Source: Argyresthia goedartella
Lineage: Eukaryota; Arthropoda; Insecta; Lepidoptera; Argyresthiidae
Assembly: GCA_949825045.1 (NCBI GenBank)
Contig: OX463829.1
Location: 19,748,715 to 19,812,714, forward strand
DNA length: 64,000 nt
Direction of reading: 5' to 3'
Every line of letters begins with the position of its first letter. The stretch's first letter is position 1. Below are positions 1-10,724 of the stretch, one piece after another. The notes under the pieces are model-generated. The model saw nothing but the letters and a program-made list of their open reading frames with translations, was not told the DNA's origin and did no database searches. Both the position numbers and the translations under genes were made by a program.

Positions 1-591
1 CAAACGAGGATAAAGGAGTTAGAAATATTTTTATGGAAAATTACTACTAGTCGGTTTTTTTCGGATTTAAGAGTGTGTTTAATGTGTTGTTACTGCAGTA
101 GATGCTGTGGTGAGAAACGTAACCTTTATTCGAATGTATCACCAAGTCATAAGGTTGAAAATTATGTGGTAATATGTGTCCCCTTGCCTTTAAAAGAGTT
201 CCACCACTAACAACACCTATGCCATCGGAAAGAAAAAAAAAAATTTTACACTGTAAAAAATATACGCGCTTATATTTTTTGGTGTCATAGTAAAAGTTGC
301 TATTTATTTATTTCTTGTCACTTGTGGAAATTTCGCCTTTTTCTGCTGTATTTTACAACTAGCTGATTCTCCGTCTGCTCGTACTGTAGGAATAAAACAT
401 GGGGGTTGGGGGACAGAGAAGAATATAAGAAAAGAGAAACAACAACTACAGCACAAAAAAAAATATAAAATTGGAACTACATATTTACCTTCTCTGGCGT
501 AATTGAACATGATTACTAGTATAATAGGAGATGATATCATCAAGTCGACGGACTGGATGCAGTTAACACACAACCATGAGGATTGGCGCTC
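1..591. other. No gene recognised; AT-rich leader
   Basis: AT-rich sequence with several poly-A/T runs. The only ORF of any size (304-573, minus, 89 codons) is low-complexity and hydrophobic and matches no family I recognise, so I treat it as chance. Confidence 0.5.
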
Positions 592-650
592 TATAGAGGA
601 GGCCTGTGCCCAGCGGTGGGTCGATGTGGGCTGACTATGAAGAGGATGAA
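592..650 (+). repeat. Lepidopteran LINE-tail motif (GAGGCCTGTGCCCAGC)
   Basis: The sequence GAGGAGGCCTGTGCCCAGC followed by GGTGGG and a GA-rich tail resembles the 3' end motif of a non-LTR family very common in lepidopteran genomes. A second copy with the variant GGCCTCTGCCCAGCAGTGAG lies at 43609. Only the last ~60 bp is present, as expected for a severely 5'-truncated insertion. The family assignment is from memory. Confidence 0.5.
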
Positions 651-886
651 TAGAAGACGAGGCGAAAGAAAAATATCAACTACAGCTAAACAAATCGAAA
701 ATTGAATGAAGACGAAGGTTGAAGACCTAGGAAGACCTAGACCTAGACGTCATCTCGGAGGGTGGACGCCGATCGCTTGAAAAAGGTGAAGTCGAAGGGA
801 TCTCACTGGATTAGTTGGTACAGGATCATGAAGATTGCCGCTAAGTGACACTTATGCTTAACAGTGGGTCGCCTCCCCAAGTCACC

Positions 887-1410
887 CGTCTTTTCCTCCG
901 TGCCTAATATGTTCACGAACAGAAACGGTTACAGATCTAATTTAAGTCTTCATCCTTGCAGTAAGTCTCCTCCCAAATACATTTTAAACCGTACGATCAG
1001 CTGATTTGTTGGGGAAGTAAAAAACCAAGTGGCTCTGATCAAATCGGTTTCACAGTGAAACTTGCTCAAAATTATTGACTACTACACGTTTTTGATGCAT
1101 CTATTTATACAAAAATCATCAAATGACGTAAACTTTTGACGATCCGAATGGCCGAGTTGGCAGTGACCCTACCTACGAAGCCAAGGGTCCCGGGTTCGAG
1201 TCCCGGTGGGGGCAAATATTTGTTTGATGAGAACGGAGTTTTTACCCTAGTCATGGTTGTTTATCTATCTAAGTATAATTTTTATCTATATAAGTATGTG
1301 TACCGTTGTCTAGTACCCAAGATACAGGGAATCGGATTCAAACTAGGATTCCCGGAATCCTAGTTTGGGGCTAGATCAATGTGAGTAAATAGTATAGTGT
1401 CCAAGGTATT
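887..1410 (+). repeat. SINE copy 1 with a 250-bp conserved upstream block
   Basis: The right half (from ~1140) has a tRNA-like head with a good pol III A box (TGGCCGAGTTGG) and B box (GGTTCGAGTCC). It is followed by TTATCTATCTAAGTATAA repeats and a tail with TTGTCTAGTACCCA, ending CCAAGGTATT. The 250 bp before the tRNA head (887-1139) is also found, nearly unchanged, before the copy at 5436. So either the repeat unit is longer than the SINE, or SINE plus flank was duplicated as a segment. It is a pol III retroposon and encodes no protein; the ORF at 1136-1363 is incidental. Confidence 0.7.
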
Positions 1411-2139
1411 AAAAAAATAACTTTTTTACATTCCGTTTTCATATTATTTGCTATCTACCTGGTAAAACTGCATGAATCTTTTCTGTAGTTTTTGCCAAAA
1501 ATCTTTAAATGAAGTTTACTTTTTTTCAGACGCTCGTTTGTTAAAGAAAAGATAGCCTTAACTTTCTTCTTAATTACTTTCTATCTATGTCAATAAATAT
1601 AATAAAACAGAAGAAGAAGCAGCAAGTGGTACAGCGAAGGTTTATCCAAAAAAAAGTCTCAACGAAGCTGAGTTTATTTAATTAAGTTCCTTACTACGAC
1701 GTCAATTTTTTTTTTCCGATATTGATTTTGTCAATAACTGGAACTAAAATGCTCCAATTTACAGTCATCTCTACATCCGCTACTGTTCCACGTATTCGCT
1801 CGCATACAACGATGCGAGGGATGTATGTAAACACTTGATATGTATGCTGTGTCACGTGCCCGTAGTAATGACGTCATATCCGGTTTGCCGCGAGCGAAGC
1901 CCGGCTCCCATAAACACTTCATTTCAAGACAACATGCGAACGTCGAGAGCTTGTTGCCGATGTTTATATCGAATATTGGCGACTACATCGATTGGCTATC
2001 GATAGAGCAACACTCTCTCAATTGATAGCTGTTGGTGTTCTTTGTCTTTTATGAGTGATATCTGATGAATTTGTACAAGTTTATCTTTGTCACGTGATGT
2101 CTAAAGCTTTGGTCTCGCGATCGGCCACGCGCTCCTCTG
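1411..2139. other. No gene recognised
   Basis: No gene or repeat recognised. Short ORFs on both strands at 1731-2025 overlap each other and lack recognisable protein features. Two CACGTG-type motifs and a GC-richer patch near 1850-1920 are the only compositional change. Confidence 0.4.
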
Positions 2140-2345
2140 CGACTGTGTACAGAGGACGGGACGAGCCGAAAGTGTTATCCATGCGTTTCACTCCTCATTA
2201 GAAATTTAATGAATTTGATGTTCATCGATTCGTTATTATAGTCCGAATGATAGGATGTGTGCTGGTACATTAAATTCTATATGGCGCTATCGAAAGGACT
2301 TGTTAAATTCAGGTGAAACGTCACTTCCCAGCTCATTTGCTCATC
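2140..2345. repeat. Dispersed repeat, related to 56915-56985 and 60158-60245
   Basis: Shares blocks with two other places in the window: GTACAGAGGACGGGACGAGCC and TTTCACTCCTCATTAG (also near 56918-56977), and ATGGCGCTATCGAAAGGAC followed by a GTCACTTCC end (also at 60174-60222). The two ends are roughly inverted (GACGAGCCGAAAGTG versus CACTTCC-GCTCAT), suggesting a small inverted-repeat element. Boundaries are approximate. Confidence 0.45.
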
Positions 2346-2989
2346 ATCATCGCAAATACGGGTATTTGGGCAATCTAGCTGGCTAAAGTTATTTTTTTTA
2401 TTTGGATGGGTTTTCGATAATTTATTTATTAGATACAAAGATAATTCATGTGCGATGATTGTGATATTGCATGAAAATCACAAAACCGAACAAAAAATGT
2501 GACTAAAGGTCAGCTACCAATAAGTATTTTCTTTTTTCTTCAACACTTCCGCGCGTAACTAAATATGTGGTATAAAGGCAGAGGACACAAAAATCAACAA
2601 AAAAGTTATATATATTATAACAGAGTGATGTGTAGCATTGGCGGCGAAATTGGAAGTAAGGATTACCTCTAGAATATTACGATGCTCCTGTTTTTCTCGA
2701 ACGCGACACATTACCGTGATAATTATACTTAAAAAGAATAACTCAGTATCAAATTCGATGTTTAAAGTATATTTTGTCTTGAACTTTAGTAAATAAAATC
2801 TTAATTACTGTCACTATTTGAAATTATTATTATATTGTTAGGCTGTACTCTAAGATTTGAATAAAGTAATTTTTTTAAATATTTGAAAATAATTGCTGGC
2901 TCGTTATATGTAAAGCTGTTTTTTTAATAGTCGTAATTTTATAGAATTTTGCATAATAGCAGAGAAATAAGAATAATAATGAACTGGGG

Positions 2990-3939
2990 TATAAAGAACG
3001 TCCCGACTTTTATTTTTTTGCTAACATCTCGAAAACGACGAATCATAGGAAATTTTGTTGATCATATAATGAGACCTGATAAAATTCTCGACAACTTTGA
3101 TTCTTTATACTTTTTACCAATCGTATAGGCTCTGAACTTTTCAAGCGTAGAAAAAGAACTAACAAATGGTTATATGTTTGAAGAACAATTTAACTCTTAA
3201 ACTTTCTTTGGGGCACTTGTTCCTGTGTGTGTGTGTGGGACAAAAAAAAAGTGAGGTTAAAACACATTTTGGAATTTATATTCTTATCCTAGACAACGAT
3301 TGATAATAGGTAAAAAGTGTAGGGAAACAAAGTTATAGAGAATTTTATCAGCTTTCATTATGATACACATTACAATTTCTTATGAAGCGTTTGTTTTCGA
3401 GATGTAAGCAAAAACAAAAACAAAAAAGGCCAAGTGCGAGTCGGACTCGCACACGAAGGGTTCCGTACCACTATCTATAAAAAAACCGCAAAAAAAAAAA
3501 AAACATGTCTGTTAGGTCTGGAAGCCCCACTTAAATGTTTATTTTATTCTGTAGTTATTATTAAAGAGACAACAGTAAAATTGTTTAATTTTAATTTAAT
3601 TATTTATTTTTTAAGTAAATAATATACTCAATATATTCTGAACATTTTAATCAACCTACCATTATCAATATCGAGCAATAATGAGCAAAAAAAACAAGTT
3701 TCTTGTATGGGAGCCCCCTTAAATAATAATTTCATTTTAATTTAATTATTTTTTTTTAAGTAAATAATATACTAAATATATTGTGAACATTTTAAGCCTC
3801 TACCTGCTACCATTATCCATATCGATCAAAAATAAGCAAAAAAAACACGTTTATTGTATGGGAGCCCCCTTAAATAGGTAATAGGGTCCCGTTTGGCACC
3901 CTTCGCGTACGGAACCCTAAAAACGGGACCTTCTTTATG
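2990..3939. mobile_element. Foldback element with ~135-bp inverted arms
   Basis: The left arm 2990-3124 (starting TATAAAGAACGTCCCG) matches the reverse complement of the right arm. The right arm runs from about 3297 to 3427 and resumes at 3919-3939, because a 491-bp repeat has inserted into it. Shared internal landmarks are ACATCTCGAAAAC, GATAAAATTCTC and ACTTTTTACC. The ~170-bp loop contains a short GT run and no ORF. Boundaries are judged by eye. Confidence 0.6.
3428..3918. repeat. GGGTTCCGTACC-family repeat inserted in a foldback arm
   Basis: Starts GGCCAAGTGCGAGTCGGACT, then GCACACGAAGGGTTCCGTAC, and ends GGCACCCTTCGCGTACGGAA-CCCT. The outer ends are imperfect inverted repeats of the motif AGGGTTCCGTAC. 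The interior carries two diverged copies of a ~120-bp segment with GTATGGGAGCCCCCTTAAAT. The 62-codon ORF at 3434 is not considered real. Confidence 0.7.
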
Positions 3940-4211
3940 AACTGTATTTGCTTAGCTCAAGGGTAAAAACTTAAACATTATGCCCATTCCTTGTGTCACA
4001 TAAGTAATTCAAAATCCCCCAAAATCAAACAATAATTTTGACCAGCTAGATTGCCCAAATACCCGTAGTGAGTTGGCGTTGGCGATCGCGAGTCCAGCCC
4101 TTAGCCAAGGCTCAAACTTCTGGGCATACGCTTACGCAACCGTCTGCAATGTGAAAGGAATACGAGCAAACTTCGCCGGAAGGAAAAAGAAAGAAAATAT
4201 AAACAGACTAA

Positions 4212-4390
4212 GGGCAACTTGCACCAGACTTGACAGCACTGAATACTATTTGTATCAACATAGTCAAGTTACGTAGTCAAACATGACAAGGCTATTGCCT
4301 GTCAGCGAGGTTCCTACTTAACAAAGCCATGCTGTGTTTAAGTCGAGTTTAAACTGTATTTAAAGACTGTCAAAAGGCTGGTGCAAGTCA
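4212..4390. mobile_element. Small MITE with GGTGCAAGT termini
   Basis: The left end AACTTGCACCAGACTTGACA is roughly the reverse complement of the right end CTGTCAAAAGGCTGGTGCAAGT. It is about 180 bp long with no coding capacity. Similar GCAACTTGCACCA-ended elements are frequent in lepidopteran DNA (from memory). Confidence 0.5.
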
Positions 4391-5278
4391 ACATATTTTT
4401 AATGTTTTGGTGATTTAATCTCTTTCTTTTGTTCTAACGTCTTGGTATCCTTATTTTTATTTTTAAGTTATTTACTAACGTAAATATAAGAAACATGTAC
4501 GCTTTTAGAAATTAATTACAGAGTGTCAAATAACAAGAATGTGATTTGTGCTACAGGCCGGAAATACCTTTAAAGACTAATGATCAAAAATAATAATATA
4601 TGTAAGCAATGGGGGTATATAAATAGGTGATAAATGGCAATTTAGTGTGATGCTTAATTTTTTGTCATCCCAGGCAAATATCTACACTGGGCAAGTATAA
4701 ATTTTGGCTTGGCTTGGCTTGGCTACATACCTTTGGCTCTGGCTCTCGCCAAGAAAACTGTTTCTAAAGGAACGATTTTTCTTAAGATTCCAGATCTTCG
4801 AGAGTGGCAGAAGTGACAAAAGAAACAGAAGAAAGTAGGTAGGTAACAGAAAAATTATAATTATTATAAAACCGACTCCATTTTCATACTTTTTGGGTGT
4901 TCGTGTACATTGCTAGAGATTGTGACTGGGTGATGCATGATAATTATGTACTAGCCGTTGACCGCGTGGTGTTGTGCAAAAATGGCCAAGTCATACTCGA
5001 ATGGATATGTTTCTTCTTCTTTAACTTTTAATTTCTTGTTTATATTTGTACCCCCCACCCCCCCACCCTTGATACGGCCCTATCTTAAATACCTCATACC
5101 CTCCCCTTTTGCTCTCCTCTGGACAATTTTAAAAATCACCTGTCAATGACGTATCATATCTAGAAACTACCTCCTACTTAATTGCCTTTATTTTCATACA
5201 AATTGTAGCGCATGAATTGGTATGACCACTGAAATAATGCTGAACCAACCTGACCTTTATTTACTCATGCATGAGAAA
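4391..5278. other. No gene recognised
   Basis: AT-rich. Contains a short GGCTT/TGGCT stutter (4710-4750) and a C-rich run near 5050-5065. No protein family is recognisable in the short ORFs. Confidence 0.4.
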
Positions 5279-5435
5279 CGACCCGAATGGCCGAGTCGGC
5301 AATGACCCTGCCTAGGAAGCCAAGGGTCCCGGGTTCGAGTCCCGATGGAGGCAAATATTTGTTTCATGAGAACGGACGTTTGTACCCTAGTCATGGTTGT
5401 TTATCTATCTAAGTATAATTTTATCTATATAAGTA
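5279..5435 (+). repeat. SINE copy 2 (3'-truncated)
   Basis: tRNA-like head with A box TGGCCGAGTCGG and B box GGTTCGAGTCC, then the TTATCTATCTAAGTATAA segment. It stops at CTATATAAGTA, where copy 3's upstream block begins directly. The tail present in the other two copies is missing. Confidence 0.65.
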
Positions 5436-5932
5436 CGTCTTTTCCTCCGTGCCTAATATGTTCACGAACAGAAACGGTTACAGAATTGAAGTCTTCATCC
5501 TTGCAGTAAGTCTCCTCCCAAATACATTTTAAACCGTACGATCAGCTGATTTGTTGGGGAAGTAAAAAACAAAGTTGCTCTGATCAAATCTGTTTCACAG
5601 TGAAACTTGCTCAAAATTATTGACTACTACACGTTTTTGATGCATCTATTTATCCAAAGATCATCAAATGACGTAAGCTTTTGACGATCCGAATGGCCGA
5701 GTTGGCAGTGACCCTGCCTACGAAGCCAAGGGTCCCGGGTTCGAGTCCCGATGGAGGCAAATATTTGTTTCATGAGAACGGACGTTTGTACCCTAGTCAT
5801 GGTTGTTTATCTATCTAAGTATAATTTTATCTATATAAGTATGTGTATTGTTGTCTAGTACCCAAGATACAGGGAATCCTAGTTTGAGGCTGACTCAATG
5901 TGTGTAAATAGTCCAAGGTATTATTATTATTA
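5436..5932 (+). repeat. SINE copy 3 with conserved upstream block
   Basis: Matches 887-1410 along its length: first the same ~250-bp upstream block starting CGTCTTTTCCTCCGTGCC, then the tRNA-like head (A box TGGCCGAGTTGG, B box GGTTCGAGTCC), the CTATCTAAGTATAA segment and a CCAAGGTATT end running into a short ATT tail. It lacks ~20 bp found in the tail of copy 1. It lies directly behind copy 2 in the same orientation. Confidence 0.7.
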
Positions 5933-8250
5933 AAACAGTTTTAAAGAAAAAAATAAAAGTATCGAGTAAAGAGTATCAATCAATTTGTATCGCGCATTGC
6001 GTGTGCAGTTGTTCCGCTTTCTACAGTTATTGCTCATGGCAATATAAAAAATATAAAAGAAATACAGAAAATTCCGTATCTTAGTATGACACCTACTTAC
6101 ACAGGTAGTTTGCAAACAAATACGTGAAGGTCACCTCTGCGTAAAACCGCGAAGTTGCCTTGAACATTTACAAGAAATCATATTCCATTAAAAAAACTCG
6201 ACTCCAACTACGAAACGTCATGTGGCGAAGTCTGAATATTAATATCTGACCTAGAATGGCATAATGAGACATAGGGCATGTGTAGGCTCCAGACCAGACT
6301 CGATAGCTAATTACGCAGCAAAATGTTTTATGCAGCTGTCTATTGACACATTAGATGTCAAACCTGAAATAATCGTGGAATTGAGTTATAATAATTTTAT
6401 GCAAGAATTGTAAGTAATGTTCAATTTCAACTCTACTGCAAATTTATCGCTACCTATCAAGTTATGACAACTAGGATACAAGTTCAGTCAATCGAGGCTT
6501 CAACTCTTTTATCCAAGAAGTGTGCCAAATTTGTGTCGAAGCTGAAATTTTATCGCCGGAGAACCGGAAACTTTCGCTCTCGGAACTGGTATAAGTAAAT
6601 TGTTTTGTTTTTTTTTTGATATCTAATCAATTCATTTAAACAGACATTATGACCAAATGTTTAAAATCAGGCACATGATAAATTCCCCAAAATTAAAATA
6701 GACAATCAACAGACAGTTACTCTTGTTCATCCAAATACACCAAGCCTCACGAACACCAATATTTCCTTGAATCAACGCAACAGCGCCGAAACGGGGCGCG
6801 GCTGCAAGTGAACTGTACATCGTCCCAATAATAAAAGCCGATACATACAATTATAATAGAATACACATAACTTCATTTACTCTCAGCTCATTCCATTCGT
6901 GGCGAGGTCGGTCCTTATTCGGAGGCAATAAACACTGCGCGTCGTATTACCGGAAACATTTGTCACCTGTGGCAACCGAGAACGATTTCATGCAATTCTA
7001 ATATCAGACCACCTACATGGGCTCCTTTGTTTTCCTTGTTTATTTATTGGAGAATCCTGCATTAGCGATAAAATATTGTCGTGTTGCTTCACATCATATC
7101 ACTTATGTCATCTGCCATCATTGCAATATGGAAAACACGTGTTGTCTGACTTAGCACGTATGTTATGCATATTCTTTATAAAGGTTTAAAAATGTTTATG
7201 TTGAACAATCTACAGAAAAGTTCCACAAACTTTCACAACAGAGGAAGAACTCAATGTATTTTCATACACAACACTTTGCCAAACTTTTACTTTGTCGCCG
7301 TAACATGTCAATCAACATTCAATAAATTGTGTTCTCATCAATCACAGCAAACTTTTTCTATGCGTATATTTAGGCACTTAACAATATGTCTTCTTTAATA
7401 TATATCTATGATTGATTGTTTCAAGGTCTACAATTATAGCTAGCATTCTATCATAGTAATAGGTACATTGTTTTTTCTCGCGGTACTTTCTTCGTAAAAG
7501 CGAACTTTAATCTAGTCACGACTTGAGTTCAGCAATGAGTCCACAGGCTGCGTAAAATCTTTCGAGTTTTCTAAATAAGACTTGAGTACCTATCTGCTTA
7601 GGTATTCATTTGTCAAAGTAAATGAATCTTGAATGGAATTAATCAGCATGGTTAGTGTTCAAATCACTGACTCCGCCGATAACAGATGTGACGCAATTAG
7701 ATTTACTACGACTATTCGCTTTATTACAACTACGAGTTGTATACTATAGGTACTATGAAATATTTGCTACTAGTTACTTATTGAAGCCGAAACTAATTTG
7801 TTGTTTGCCGTAGTCCGTGATTATAATTGATATTATTATTATCTACTCAATGTTGTTGTCAGACTTTCCATAATGTAGAGCTGCAGAGATAGTTACTTCT
7901 CCTAATACATTATTAAGAGGTTTCTTCCTGCGTTGCACCAAACCTATATAAATTATTCTGTGTGATCAACGTTCTAATGCCTTTTGTTAACGATTAGATT
8001 TTCGATAAATGTCCATTACAGAGTGGGTAAAAAACAAAGAGTCAAACGCAGCATTTATATAATGTTAATACCTAATTTAATAAATGATACTTATAACCAC
8101 CAACAAGAACCGATGGAAGCATTACGTTTCACATGCAGTCGTAACTTAAAAATATGGAAGGCAAATCTACGCACGTCTCCACATGCCAACTTTACACGTG
8201 GTTTATCACCACTCGCCTAAGCTTATAGTAGGTACTACACGGTGACCTAA
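5933..8250. other. No gene recognised (2.3 kb)
   Basis: AT-rich, no recognisable repeat family and no convincing coding region. The ORFs at 6647, 7165 and 7984 are short, of ordinary AT-rich composition, and show no domain, splice pattern or codon signature that I can support. Confidence 0.4.
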
Positions 8251-8400
8251 CTATACACCTCGCTGAAATGAAATATACTCAGACTGCCTCAGTGACGTCA
8301 TGATTCGAGGTGTATAGTAAAATCGTCCCGTACAGTGATACAGTCGAGCTATAAATAAACACGTCAACGAGAGGTCGGCCGCGGCTCGCCATCGTACGAG
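8251..8400 (+). promoter_or_regulatory. Possible core promoter: CRE-like site plus TATA box
   Basis: A consensus CRE (TGACGTCA, 8293-8300) sits ~50 bp upstream of a strong TATA box (CTATAAATA, 8349-8357), followed by a GC-rich stretch. A 12-bp inverted repeat (CTATACACCTCG at 8251-8262, complement at 8306-8317) flanks the CRE. The spacing resembles an insect pol II promoter, but no downstream ORF or splice donor is obvious, so this is inference. Confidence 0.3.
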
Positions 8401-8499
8401 CTACGATCAAGGGCGATACGAAGTGCCATTTGAATAATTATCGTATTCGAATTCCGATGAGACAGATTCCGATGGATGTAATGTATGGGTAAAATATCT

Positions 8500-8640
8500 G
8501 TGGTGTTGAGGTCCAAGTCCAAGCGAGAGGTTCCGGGTTCGAAACCCGGCTGGAGAGGAAGAAAAAATCCCCACGTCTTGGATGTTTGTGACGTCGCTAT
8601 TTCTGGTAGAAACAGTAGCCTAGTGGAGGGCCAGAATTAA
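8500..8640 (+). repeat. tRNA-derived SINE fragment
   Basis: A strong B box with its stem (CCGGGTTCGAAACCCGG, about 8533-8549) lies downstream of a weak A-box-like region. It is followed by GTGACGTCGCTATTT, which recurs at 37928-37942 beside another element. This looks like a SINE remnant and not a tRNA gene, because no acceptor stem closes around it. Confidence 0.4.
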
Positions 8641-9282
8641 TATTTGGGATTGTATGTAAATTTTATTTATGTTGTTATGTTATAATATCGACCCGAAATC
8701 CGATATTTGAATTGTGTAAGTTTGTATATTCTAATGGAATTTTAGGATCTGGGAACTTTGAACTTGAATCAGAAAGAGATAACATCCATGGAAAGGATGA
8801 GGATTACTCTCATATAAAATGTACAATAATAGTAGGTAGAGTATTAAATAATTACATTTTTGGTGTACAAAAACAACGCACTAAATAACCAAGCTAAAAA
8901 ATTCGTAAAAAGCTATCCGCCAACGGATCGGAAACTTTGTAAGAAATTACCAAGGTATACCTCAAGCGAAGAAACTGAACAAAATTATGGGTAGGTAAGA
9001 AATTATTACATTACCATTTTCCACAGACGTTATCTTAATATCTGTCTACTTCACAAATCGACAGAGATAAGATGATAGGGAATATTTTAACAACAATACA
9101 AAACCCGGGCCGTTCATCAATCAATCTTATTTGTATGCGATAATTGAAATTACATTAACATGATAAATTCTAAGTAATACTTCCCTAAACGTTTATTTAT
9201 TCAACAACTTCTTTTAGCAGTTTTTGATCAATTATCGTCCCCCAAATAGGGTAAAATGGCTTTTTTGACGCAACATCAACAC
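8641..9282. other. No gene recognised
   Basis: AT-rich sequence without recognisable coding or repeat features. Confidence 0.4.
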
Positions 9283-9415
9283 CAATCCGTACCGTACCCG
9301 ATGGGTGCCAAACGGGACCACGTCCGTCTATTTGTATGTCTGTCCGTCCGTCCGTCAGCTGGATCTCAAGAACCATGATTGTAAGAGAGTCGAAATTCCC
9401 ATGAAATAGAGTTGA
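9283..9415 (+). repeat. GGGTTCCGTACC-family fragment
   Basis: Contains CCGTACCCGATGGGTGCCAA, CTGTCCGTCCGTCCGTC and ATCTCAAGAACC(A)TGAT, in the order found in the fuller copies at 12145 and 12447. Truncated at both ends. Confidence 0.6.
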
Positions 9416-10724
9416 TTTGATATCCTGCCCCTGCGAATTACCAAATCATCATCATTAACATATCATCGCGAATATTATCACGGCAGCAACCATCATCGGT
9501 ATTACGTCGGATCCGCCATCTGAGGGATAAGAGACTGGTATCGGAACCAAGTTCGGATATATATTTTTTGTTCTTGTTTTATTACTCTTTCGTATTAAGA
9601 TTTCTTGTACGATGGGTGGGAGTCTGATCCGCACTTAAGAGTTTTTTGACATAAATACCGATACCACTGATACCTCTTTCCCAATTTCTAGCTTTTCTCA
9701 CAACATATCTTTAGGATTAACACATTTTAAAAGTAAAATGTCCCATTCATTTCTCATTCAGCCGGTTGTTCGAAAGTCTACTAAATACAGTTGAAAACTT
9801 TTCGATTGGTTGGACGCTCGCAGTTCCAGACAGACGGAGTTTTCAATGAAAATTCATCAAAATACGTTATGCGACGTTTTGTGGCGTGAATCAAATTATT
9901 TTTACCTGACATCCAAACAGTTCATATTAAATTGATATTTTAATAGGTCGTCTTATCGACTATCCTTAAATCTTTATTCGAATAGTATATACTTATTTAA
10001 CCCTCTCAATAGCCATGAAAAAAAATGGCTATAAAAAGCTAAATTGTCATGGCGGCCAGCCACATTACCGATATTTATATTTTTTCAATTTACTCAGTCA
10101 GTCGACCAATCAAGTGTTTGATACCAGATAGAAGGTACATTTATCCTCTATTTCTGGTCAGTATTGCCAGTAATAAGAAAGAATAGTGGGAAGTAGTAAT
10201 TATTTTATAAAAATAAATATAAATATTATTCAAAGTCCATACTAGGTGTTCACGCGCGAGTGGACGGTAGGTAAATTAAAATGTAATGCACGTCCATACT
10301 AAGTGTTCATACGCGAGTGGACAGTTTAAAGGATGAAACCTTCAACACTGCGCTTAAAGCAATTTCTCTGCGGCCCTTTACCCCAGCGGAGAATAACCGA
10401 TACGTAGTAACGAAGTAACTAAGAGTGGTACGATAACGTAGGTAGCGTATTATCAGCTCCAATAAAACTCAGCAGAATTGTCTCTGCATATCAGCCAAAT
10501 ACTGCTCCGCTTGAGAGATTCAGAATCCGGACGTGAATTGAGTCGTATTGGCTCGCTCCATCGTATGTGTGTGAAGTAGCAATAAATCCACCAAGTTAAT
10601 GGGGGAACATCGTAACGAGTACGGCAAACGGTCCCGGAGTGACAAACGGTGCAGTCGGAGATTTGTTTTCTACTGTTTGGCTTCTAGACACCGCTTACGG
10701 AACTTATTTACCTCGATGACTTTC
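9416..10724. other. No gene; one short tandem pair at 10245-10322
   Basis: No coding region recognised. Near 10245-10322 a ~31-bp segment (GTCCATACTA-GTGTTCA ending CGAGTGGAC) occurs twice in direct orientation. Each copy is bounded by GTCCA and its complement TGGAC, so each could form a small stem. GATACC-type motifs near 9650 are too short to assign. Confidence 0.4.

Larger units (their letters stand above)
2359..4065. mobile_element. Non-autonomous TA-flanked DNA transposon (1.7 kb, nested)
   Basis: The outer ends are inverted repeats beginning CGGGTATTTGGGCAATCTAG, identical for the first ~25 nt and similar for ~40 nt, at 2359-2400 and the complement at 4025-4065. Each end abuts TA (2357-2358 and 4066-4067), the target duplication of the Tc1/mariner superfamily. 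No transposase ORF is present. The interior holds a foldback element (2990-3939), itself interrupted by a GGGTTCCGTACC-family repeat (3428-3918). The superfamily call rests only on the TA flank. Confidence 0.65.

Noticed and set aside
1140..1215. Functional tRNA genes at the A/B boxes of 1140, 5280 and 5690
   Set aside because: The boxes are good, but no complete cloverleaf closes and the following sequence is a shared SINE body and tail.
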